Shown here one piece after another: positions 27,801 to 36,300 of a stretch of DNA of 64,000 nucleotides. Origin of the DNA: Paenibacillus sp. FSL R10-2782 (GTDB taxonomy: Bacteria > Bacillota > Bacilli > Paenibacillales > Paenibacillaceae); contig NZ_CP151951.1 of the NCBI RefSeq assembly GCF_038592985.1, positions 4,876,501 through 4,940,500 on the forward strand, in the 5' to 3' direction. The notes under the pieces were generated by a model. The model was given only the letters and a program-made list of their open reading frames with translations, searched no databases and was not told the DNA's origin. The first letter of the stretch is position 1. Every line of letters starts with the position of its first letter. The position numbers and the translations under genes were made by a program.

Positions 27801-30282
27801 GATACTTGAACAGTTCCTTCATACCAACCTTGTATCCTGCTTGATACAATCTGGAAGATACCTGAATGGATTTAATGGAGTCTCCTCCCAGATCAAAAAA
27901 ATTATCGGTAATGCCCACTCTCGAGGCACCAAGAACATTTTCCCAAATGACGGCCAAAGCAGCCTCCGCTGGCGTACTCGGTGGCACATAAGCTTTATCG
28001 GTATGCACCATAGTCTCGGGAGAAGGCAGAGCTTTGCGGTCAATTTTCCCATTTGGTGTGAGCGGCATTCGTTCTAACTGAATAAAATGGGATGGTATCA
28101 TATATGTGGGCAAATGCAGGGCAAGCTGCTCTCTCAAGTCGGCTGCCGTCACATGTTGTTCTGCCACCACATAAGCGCAAAGCTGCTGTTGCCCTGCTCC
28201 ATTTTCTCTAGCAATAACTATTGTTTCCTGGACTGAAGGGATTTTCATAAGCTGTAATTCCACTTCACCCAGTTCAATGCGGTATCCTCTGATCTTCACC
28301 TGATGATCTGCGCGTCCCAAATATTCCAGATCGCCGTCTGGAAGCAGACGGGCCAAGTCTCCGGTTTTATACATTTTTGCACCGGACACGAATGGATGCT
28401 CCACAAATTTTCCTGCTGTTAGCTCTGGTTTTTGTAAATAACCCCTGGCTAATCCGTCGCCAGCTACATACAATTCCCCGGGCACGCCTACAGGCATAAG
28501 CTGCTTTCGGTTATTTAATACATAAGCTTGTAGTGTCGGAATGGGTTGTCCGATATTGCTTTTACCAGACTCTATCTCTTGCTCTCCAATTTCCTTGTAC
28601 GTGACATGCACGGTCGTCTCTGTAATGCCGTACATATTGATTAATTGTATCGCTGGATATCGTTCTCGCCATTCCTTGAGTATCGCAGGACGGAGTGCCT
28701 CCCCGCCAAAAATGATTTTCCGTAAATGCAGCATAGTCGGACTGTGCAAGAACTCCTCCTGAATGAGCTGTGCAAAATAAGTGGGCGTCTGATTCAGAAC
28801 TGTAACCCCTTCAGACAGAATCAGTTTTCTGAACTCCTGCGGATTTTTAGCCGTTAAAGCTGGTACGATGACCAATTTACCCCCGTTTAGCAATGCTCCG
28901 TACATCTCCCAAACAGAGAAGTCAAAACAATAGGAATGAAACATCGTCCAGGTGTCTTCCGCTCCAAAGTCAAACCGGTTTTGACTGTTAAACAACAGCC
29001 GTACAACATTTTTGTGTTCAATTAGAGTCCCTTTAGGTTGGCCCGTAGTTCCAGATGTGTAGATTACATAAGCAAGGGCTTGCGAATGCACGGGATACTG
29101 AGGATTAGAGTGAATCTCAGCATACGAATGTGCATCGTCCAGCAGCAGAACCTTTACATTGGCAGAAGTACCAACCTTCGCTTGAAGATGGCTTTGTGTC
29201 AAAATAACCTGAACGCAGGAATCATTCATCATATACTCAATCCGTTCCTGCGGGTATTCAGGGTCTATAGGAACATAGGCGCCTCCAGCTTTCAAGACGG
29301 CCAAGATTGCAACGATCATGGCCGGAGAACGATCAGCCAGTATACCAACTAAGTGATCGGTAACTACCCCCTCCGCTCTTAATGTTCTTGCCAGCCGATT
29401 AGCCTGCTCATTTAGTTGTCTGTAGGTTAAGCATTGATCTTGATATACAACAGCAGGATGATCTGGTCTGAGACAGGCCTGTTTCTCAAACAAGCCGTGA
29501 ATTGTCTCTTCACGCGGGTAATCTGCTTGTGTGGTATCGTTTAAATAGGTCAAAAGTTCTTGCTGCTCTGCGGCAGACAGTATGTCCATTTTGCCTAATT
29601 CCAGTCCGGGCTGATCCATCATCAATGTAAATATGCCGATAAAATGCTCCATTACTTTGTGCATATAAGATTCGTCATACAGCCTGCTATTGTATTGGAG
29701 GGACATCGCTAGCGTCCCCATGTTCTGGCTGAACGTTAAGATACTATCGGTTATTGCCATATCACGGAACTCGGAAGCATGTAATTCACGAAGTGACACA
29801 ACGGTATGCACACTAGGAATACCGTTCTCATCAGTCGGTAGATGCAGATGCTCCGTCATTTTGTGAAAAGGGAAATTCTGATGCTTAATGGACTCATTAA
29901 CCGACAGGTTGACCTCCCTTAACAACGATCGGAAAGTAGAAGAATCGCTTATTTCTACTTTTAAAGGCAGCATTTCCTCAATATATGGATACATTTGCTG
30001 ATGAGCCTGTGTAGTCGGAATTCCTAAAATGAGGTCCTTTTCATTAGTGTATTTGAACAGCAGCCCACTCAAGCCAGTTAAAACAATCAGATACACTGCC
30101 ATATCCGAATCCTTAGCCATAGACAATACACGACTGGATATTTCCGAAGGCAAATCAGTCTGAATTGTTGCCCATGCTGGCTGCCCTCCGTTTTCCGGGT
30201 GACTGTAGGGAAATGTTGTCATCCTACTGTCAGAATCAAAACGTCCGCTCCAAAATATGCCTTCTTTTTCAAATCCGTTCAT
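21814..30282 (-). CDS. NRPS 3: modules 7 (D-allo-Thr) and 8 (Ser)
   Basis: 2822 residues from the ATG at 30282 (GGAGAG site; aligns with the starts of NRPS 2 and 4). An ATG at 30336 has no good ribosome binding site. Domains: half condensation domain (1–227); A7 (254–746), pocket DFWNIGMVHK, the classic Thr code; carrier T7, GGDS (~799); epimerase (851–1297, HHLVVDG); C8 (1322–1761, HHILMDG); A8 (1781–2274), pocket DVWHFSLIDK, Ser; carrier T8, GGHS (~2326); complete C-terminal condensation domain (2384–2800, HHLISDG) that hands the chain to NRPS 4. The tail ends DMDAIELNF, like the ends of NRPS 1 and 2. Thr and Ser side chains could serve for ester closure at release. Confidence 0.95.
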   Translation of the reverse strand: MNGFEKEGIFWSGRFDSDSRMTTFPYSHPENGGQPAWATIQTDLPSEISSRVLSMAKDSDMAVYLIVLTGLSGLLFKYTNEKDLILGIPTTQAHQQMYPYIEEMLPLKVEISDSSTFRSLLREVNLSVNESIKHQNFPFHKMTEHLHLPTDENGIPSVHTVVSLRELHASEFRDMAITDSILTFSQNMGTLAMSLQYNSRLYDESYMHKVMEHFIGIFTLMMDQPGLELGKMDILSAAEQQELLTYLNDTTQADYPREETIHGLFEKQACLRPDHPAVVYQDQCLTYRQLNEQANRLARTLRAEGVVTDHLVGILADRSPAMIVAILAVLKAGGAYVPIDPEYPQERIEYMMNDSCVQVILTQSHLQAKVGTSANVKVLLLDDAHSYAEIHSNPQYPVHSQALAYVIYTSGTTGQPKGTLIEHKNVVRLLFNSQNRFDFGAEDTWTMFHSYCFDFSVWEMYGALLNGGKLVIVPALTAKNPQEFRKLILSEGVTVLNQTPTYFAQLIQEEFLHSPTMLHLRKIIFGGEALRPAILKEWRERYPAIQLINMYGITETTVHVTYKEIGEQEIESGKSNIGQPIPTLQAYVLNNRKQLMPVGVPGELYVAGDGLARGYLQKPELTAGKFVEHPFVSGAKMYKTGDLARLLPDGDLEYLGRADHQVKIRGYRIELGEVELQLMKIPSVQETIVIARENGAGQQQLCAYVVAEQHVTAADLREQLALHLPTYMIPSHFIQLERMPLTPNGKIDRKALPSPETMVHTDKAYVPPSTPAEAALAVIWENVLGASRVGITDNFFDLGGDSIKSIQVSSRLYQAGYKVGMKELFKYPTIAELSPYIQLISRTVDQGEVQGKMKLSPIQHWFFEQMTTDIHHFNQSVMLYRAESFEETALRKVMSQLVCHHDALRTVFRESGQGYEAWNRGSNEGETFCLYTYDFTHEKNPACSIEQKVSQIQESMDLCNGPLIKLALFRCAEGDHLFITIHHLVVDGVSWRILLEDIGTGYDQALKGERIQFPYKTSSYREWTEWLSVHANDSHLQEEREYWERMEAFSVASLPKDRQADNGRMADNAVITVQWTEEETQMLLKKTHKAYNTEINDLLLTALGLAVQRWTGFEQVVVNLEGHGRETISPDLDMTRTVGWFTSQYPVLLNISRDHTLSDHIKHVKEGLRQIPRKGIGYGLFKYLYARQTERNVLCKPEISFNYLGQFDQDLNVQSLRPSAYSVGLLESENHPRLYALDLNSIISGGALTLSIGYSNHQYDEQTVRLFGEYVRTELSRVIQHCAAHTRTEITPSDISFQGLTIPMLDELVKYTADTGEIENICSLTPMQKGMLYHSQLHTQSGAYFEQANFNIQGNLDISLMKQSLQQLTQRHAIFRTNFYSGWSDMPFQIIYRQRNFEFHEQDIRGINKEQREGYIDAYTRDDASRGFDLSQHALVRMSVLRTDDAAYRFIWSFHHILMDGWCVPLVLRELLEIYTAAQEGREPRLPEAVPYTTYIEWLEQQDEEAAKAYWKTYLHQYEGETLLPGSKLTATEAFEASAYDPQQWTLSVDSQLTARLKQIAAEHKVTLNTLLQTAWGILLQKWNRHQDAVFGSVVSGRPAEIPGVEHIVGLFINTIPVRVRCEPTDTFNQVMARTQQMAIASHAYDTYPLYEIQAQSNVSRNLITHLLVFENYPVEQEMEEVNAGHRNSGTLTVTDASLDEYTGYDFNLIIVPGETLTFRFQYNELAYAEEDVQRLGGHLLQVLFQVAQCPTFPVQALTCITEDEQTQILDEFNQTDKAYPSNLTLHQWFEEQVAQTPDQVAAIAGDRQFTYRELNGQANRLARTLRLNGTGPNQIVGLMTDRSLEMMVGLLAILKAGGAYMPIDPLLPEERIAYMLHDADVTVMLLQAHLQPQTSFTGCRLVLEDPGCYQEDDSNLTPIAGPEDLAYVIYTSGTTGHPKGVMIEHRSVVNRIHWMQFSYPLNDKDVILQKTTFSFDVSVWELFWWGTQGASVVFLEPGAEKDPFTIAQVIDRHQISVLHFVPSMLSVFLDGVASGVQDISLHSLRWIFASGEALKPQHVSRFNSLLREPNGTRLVNLYGPTEAAIDVSYYDCPEGVAPGKIPIGKPIHNIKLYVVDADHHLQPIGVPGELCISGIGLARGYINRPELTADKFVACPYASGERMYKTGDLARWLPDGNLEYLGRIDHQVKIRGYRIEPGEIEAIWLKVPHVHEAVVMARKDHTGEPLLCGYFTAAVPISASEIMETLSQQLPAYMIPSFVMQLDHLPVTSNGKLDRKALPEPDKVDFMQDRYTAPQTTLEIQLCGIWEEVLGLSPIGLEGHFFELGGHSLKAITLVSKIQKSMNIPLKIRDVFQHPILGQMAQYISNLEQQIYIPIPVAASKEHYPLSPAQTRLYLAAQSQSGGTGYNMPSGMVIEGELDIARLEEAFRLLIARHESLRTGFEFIQGLPRQRVHAEVPFSIDIVGEEKKEDYVRHFVRPFDLGQAPLLRASIIVLERERHILLFDMHHLISDGVSMNLLVRELVSLYEGEKLPPLRIQYKDYAVWETEHFRRDQLAKKEAYWLNRFSETPPLLELPTDFNRPTVWNPEGAVASFELDEALTRSISKMEEDEKVTLYMILLSAYTILLSKYSGQEDIIVGTPVAGRTHVDMEPLIGMFINTLAIRTVPQGELTFTNYLGHVKETMLSAYENQEYPFEQLIHRLGISAPANRHPLFNTFFVLQNMNAEAIHSSSLRMEPYDLGDTTVAKFDLTLYMHEDGNRICGNFEYSTSLFKKQMIDKLVADYTHILSVVTQHVSIKINEIQLQQAEAQPIVDMDAIELNF

Positions 30283-30356
30283 TGCGGCCCTCTCCTTGGA
30301 AAATTGTTGGAAGTACAGTGAAATCAGTCTACCCATACCGTTTTGGTAAAGATGCC

Positions 30357-33300
30357 TTAAATCGAGATTTCAATCAGTCCAAGCTCATTCTCATCCATTT
30401 CACTCAATGAAATGTCCATTAATTTCCTTCTCGGGTCAGTAGATATAGCATTCAGTATAAGAAGCAGATCATTGGACATGCGCTCCATCGTTTTGGCCTT
30501 GAAGAGACGGGTACTATATTCAAAACTGAATCGTAAGCCCTGTTCATCAGCCGTCGCATATAAGGTTAGATCAAATTTTGCGGTATTATAGGCATTAGTG
30601 TATGGCGTAAATGTCAGTGAATCTATTGCCAGGGTCGTCTCCTCTGTATTTTGAAGTACAAGCATCGTATCAAATAAAGGAGTCCGGCTAATGTCCCTTT
30701 TTAAATGGAGCTTGTCCACTAATTCCTCAAATGGGTAGCTTTGATGCTCGAAGGCACTTGTCATCGTATCTTTGACCTCTTGGAGATACGTGAGGAATGA
30801 TTTCTCTGCTGCGGGATAATTCCGAATAGCGAGTGTATTCACGAACATACCAATTAACGGCTCCGTATCTACATGCGTCCTGCCCGCCATCGGTGCACCC
30901 ACAATCACATCCTCCTGCCCACTGTATTTCGCAAGCAAAACCGTATAAGCTGCCCATAAAATCATGTGGAGGGTTGCCCCTGTACGTTTCTCCAAGTTCA
31001 TAATGCCTTGACTAACCGTAATATCCGCATCAAATTGAAATTGTTCACCTTCATGGCTTTGCACAGGTAACCGTTCATAATCTGTCGGTAATTCAAGCTT
31101 AGGTAAGTCACCGTTAAACATATTAAGCCAGTATTTTGCATGCTTGTGCATGTCTTCATTTTCAAGCTGCTGTTGCTGCCATACGGCATAATCCTTGTAT
31201 TGAATAGTAAGAGGAGGCATAGATTTCCCCTCATAGAATTCAATGAATTCTTTCATAAAAATATTCATAGAAATGCCGTCCGAAATCAGATGGTGCATAT
31301 CAAACAACAGCAAATGGCGACTGTTACCAAGCGGGACAACCCCGGCACGCATTAAAGGAGGTTGATGAAGCTCAAAGGGCCGGATAAAGTTACTTATTAT
31401 GACCTCAACCGCTGTTGTTTCGCCAGAATTTATTTGCTCAAGATCAAACGCTGCTTCTGCATGCACATATTGCACAGGCTCCCCTTCAATTGCTTCAAAG
31501 CCCGTTCGCAAAGGTTCGTGCCGTTGAATCAATTGCCTTAACGAATATTCCAGTCGATCTACATCCAATGCCCCTTCCACAATCAGCACAGCGGGCATAT
31601 TGTAGATCATTTCTCCACCTGTAGACTGGCTAGCTATAAACAGCCGCTTCTGTGCGGAAGAAACAGGGTAATACACACTCTCCTGAGCTTTCGGTATAGG
31701 AGTATACGATGTACGGTTCTCCATCCGATCTACATACCCCGCCAAGTCTTCAATGGTTGGGTATGTGAAAATATCCTTAAGCGTAACTTTAGCATTTAAT
31801 TCCTTATGAATTTTGGCAACAAGTTGAGTTGCTTTAAGTGAATGACCGCCGATATCAAAGAAATGATCCGTGATGCTCACTCGTTCTCTTTTCAATATGT
31901 CAGCCCATATCGCTGTAAGCAGCTGTTCCGTATGTGTGCGTGGCGGGATGTAGGATTCAGCCGACTGCTGATCTGCGGCTGGTACAGGCAATGCCTGGCG
32001 ATTGATTTTCCCGCTGGTTGTCCAGGGCATACGATCTAGTTGTATTACAAAGGATGGAACCATGTATGCAGGCAGATAACGCGCGACTGCTGCACGTACA
32101 TCTTTAGCGGAGAGATATTCCCCTGCTGTAATATAAGCGCACAAAACCTTGTCCCCGTCGCCATCATCTCTTGCGAGAACGATCGCCTCCTGAACAGATT
32201 CCAGCTTAAGCAGTACATTTTCAATCTCACCCATTTCAATACGAAATCCCCGGATCTTAACCTGATCGTCCAGACGGCCAAGACAATACACATATCCTTC
32301 TGACCCAAAGACCGCCAAATCTCCGGTGCGATACATTTTTGCGTTCGGTTCGGTCTGGAACGGGTCCGGCACAAAACGGGAAGCAGTTGCTTCCGGTTGA
32401 TTCACATATCCTCTTGCCACACCAGCTCCCGCAATGTAAAGTTCCCCTGCGATTCCAATAGGCTGCGGCTGTAAAGATTCATTTAAAATGTATAGACGAG
32501 TATTGAGATTGGGCGTACCGATAGGGATGCTATTTTCAAAGTGCTGATCATGACACAAGTAACTGGCAACTTCAACGGTTGCTTCAGTAGGCCCATAGGT
32601 GTTATACAACTGCGTGCCATTCGGGATTGTCAGCACATCATAAAATTGCCGGGCTAATGACGACGACAGCATTTCGCCCCCAACCGATATATATTTTAAT
32701 GTTGCAAGCTGATCTGCTGCGCTGTACTCACGAACATAATCTACAAAAGCTTGAAGCATGGAAGGTGCGAATTCGAGATGTGACACCCCGTATCGTTGGA
32801 CGGCGGCCGTGATAGCTGCAGGGTCTTTCTCTTCTCCGGGCTCCAGTATACTGAGACAAGCTCCCCTTAGCATCCACCAGCACAATTCCCACACAGATGC
32901 GTCGAAAGAGACAGAAGTTTTTTGCAAAAGTACATCTTCCGCTTCAAGGGGACTCCGTTGTTCTAAAGTATGAAGAAAATTCAAAACAGAACGATGCTCT
33001 ACCGCCACGCCTTTAGGCTGGCCGGTCGACCCCGATGTATAAATGATATAAGCCAAATTAGAAATGGAACAATTGCATTCCAAATTATGGGAATCTTCAT
33101 CACCGCATGACGTGTGATCAACTATTATGCTCTCTCCAGCAAAGTTTATAGGATGCTGCGTATGATAGTCCGTCAGCAAAACCGCTGCCCCCGAATCCTC
33201 TAGCATGTACTCGGTTCTGCTCGCCGGGTATTCTGGATCAATGGGCACATAGGCCCCGCCCGCTTTCCAAATGGCCAGCATACTGAGAATGACCTGGGGT

Positions 33301-36300
33301 GAACGCTCAAATAGTATAGCTACAGGGTGATCCTCACGAACACCTGCTTTTCTTAATGTGCGAGCCAACCTGTTGGCTTGCGCGTTTAATTCTGCGTAAG
33401 TCATTTGTACCTCACCATATACCAGTGCGATGCGCTCTGGTGTTCGGGCTACTTGCGCTTCAAAAAACTGATGAATAAGAATATGTTCCGGGATAACTGC
33501 CGCTGTATTGTTAAAATGTTCAAGAATATTTTGGGATTCCTCGCGTGTCAGTATATCCAGCTTGCGGATTACAAGGTCTGGTGAATTGGTAGCTTGGGTA
33601 ATTATACGCTCTAGATGTCCCTTCATCCTTGCCACATGTGCATGGCTGTATGTCTCTGTGTTGTATTGAAATTCGATTTGCATATTTCCACCAGGAACGA
33701 CACTTATCATGAAATCATAATTGGTTTGCTCAGATGTCTTAACGTCCAAAATCTGCAATGATGTTGCTTCCGGATCACTGCCTTGTATCAGAGCCTGTTC
33801 AATCGGATAATTTTCAAAAACCATAATATGGGTGATTAACTTTTGTTTTTGATCTGTTTGTGCCTGAATTTCATATAGCGGGAACGTCTCATAGCTGTGT
33901 GAAGCAACAGCTTGTTGTTGTACGATACGGATGATTTCAGAAAAAGTCTGATCTGGACTGCACTGAATACGAACAGGCACGGTATTGATAAACAAACCAA
34001 TCATGTCCTGAATTCCGGGCAAATGAGGCGGTCTACCAGATACAACACTGCCAAACACGACATCAGTGGTGTTATTATATCGCTGCAGCAGCAGGCCCCA
34101 CACCGTTTGCATCAGGGTATTGACAGTAACATGCTGACGGATGGCTGTGTTTTTTAATTTAGTTGTCAGGTCTTCTCCCAAGCTCCAAGCCAGCTTCTCT
34201 TGACATGGCTCCCCAACAGGAGACGGTGGCAAAACGGATGACAGGCTGGTATGTCCTTCATAACCTGCCAAGTAATGTTTCCAGTAATCGGATGCTTCCT
34301 TTTGATTTTGCGCTCCAAGCCAGTTCACATAGCTGCTGTAAGGAAAAACCTCTTTCAACCGGGGAGGACGACGCTGGCTGATCGCATCATAAAGCTCAAA
34401 CAGTTCTTGCGTAACCATCGGAATGCACCAGCCATCCATTAACATATGATGAAAGCTCCAGATCAAATCGTATTCATCAGGACCTGATTGCAAAACCGTA
34501 AACCTCGTTAGCGCGTCTTGCTCTAGATCAAAGCCTCTTCTTCGGTCTTCAGCCGCCAAATGGAACACCCTGTCGTTTCGTTCTGATTTATCAATGCAAT
34601 TGATGTCCTGATAAACCAGATCAATTCGGCTTTTTTGAAATACCACTTGCAGAGCTTCCTTGTTCCAGCCCCTATAAAAGCTGGTTCTGAACACAGCATG
34701 TCGCTGTCCTAATCTGTTGAGACTTTGAGCAAGAATATCCAGATCCAGTTGGCCCTTCAAATGAATGATCATCTGTTCAAAATAGGCTTCCGATTGGGAA
34801 TCGAGCAAACTGTGAAACAACATGCCTTTTTGCATCGGTGTCATCGGATATAAGCTCTCCAATTCACCTAGTTGTTGTGTAGATTGGATCAAACGGTCCA
34901 ACTCGGCGATTTCCATTTCAGAAAACGATACATCACTAGGTGTGAGTTCTGTTCCTTCTTTAGAAATACAATGAAGTATAATTTCCTGCAGACTCGTTCT
35001 CAGGCAGTTGCCAAGCTGTTCTATGGACTCCTTCTTGTACTGGGTGTGGCTATAGTAAATAGTCAGCGACAATTTCCCCTCATAAACCATTCCGTGTATC
35101 TCAAGCAGGTACGGACGAACATGACGCTCACTTACAGTTAAGCCGCCAGGATACGGTGATGGTCGCATATGTCCATCCGAGTTCAAATCATATTGCCCCA
35201 GATAGTTAAAACTGATTTCCGGTGTTGGACCAGCCATTCCATCCTCGGTCTGATCCGAGGTGTAGCGCAGCAGCCCATACCCGATACCTTTGTTGGGAAC
35301 TCGCCGCAGCTCCTCCTTCACCGTCTTGATTTGCGCAGATAATGCCTGTCCTGCCGGAAAGGACAGCCGTACCGGATAGCGACTGGTGAACCACCCTACC
35401 GTCCGCGTTACATCCAGTTCCGGCACGATCGCCTCTCGGCCATGCCCCTCCAGGCTGATCGCTACTTCCGTGATGCCCGTCCATGCCTGTATGGCCCGTC
35501 CCAGTGCGGTCAGCAGTAGATCATTCATCTCTGTCGTATATGCCCGGTGACTTTGCTTGAGCAGCTGCTCCGTCTCTCCCGCTGTCCACTGCACCGTCAC
35601 TTCTTCACTGTCCTTTACCAAGGATACGCTCGTCTCGGCGTAGTCCTGCGGCAGCTCTGGTGCTGCTGTTGCTTGGATGCCCGCCCAGTACCCTGCTTCC
35701 GCCTGCAGCGCCTCACTCCTCGCATAGTGCGACAACCCCTCTGCCCAAGCCTGAAAGGCGTCCGTTTTCATCGGCAGCCGGATCGGTTCCCCTTGTTGTG
35801 CCTGGGTATACGCTGTGTCCAAATCCTCCAGCAGTATGCGCCAGGAGACGCCGTCGATGACCCAGTGGTGGATTGCCACCAGCAGATGATCGCCATCCGT
35901 ACACCGGAACAATCCCAGCTTGACCAGTGGGCCTTCGTTCAGATCCACCGTCGCCTGAATCCGGCTCGCCTCTGCCTCAATCGCTTCCTCGCTGTCTGTA
36001 TCCGGTGCCATGTCCAGCACCTCCAGGCTGTAGCCCGCTCCCTCCCCGATCTGACGGGTCCACGCCGTATAACCGCTATCGCTCTGGCGCAGCACGGTCC
36101 GCAGGGCATCATGGTGATCCGTTAATGCCTGCATCGCGGCTTGCAGTGCCCTCACTTCCCAACCGTCCGAGCGCTGCAAAACGACACACTGGTTATAGTG
36201 ATGCAGGTCGGTCGGCTGCTCGATCACAAAGGCCTGCTGAATCGGGGTCATTCCCGTAACCCCGCGGATCTCGCCTTGCTCTGCCGTCCGCCTCACCGGC

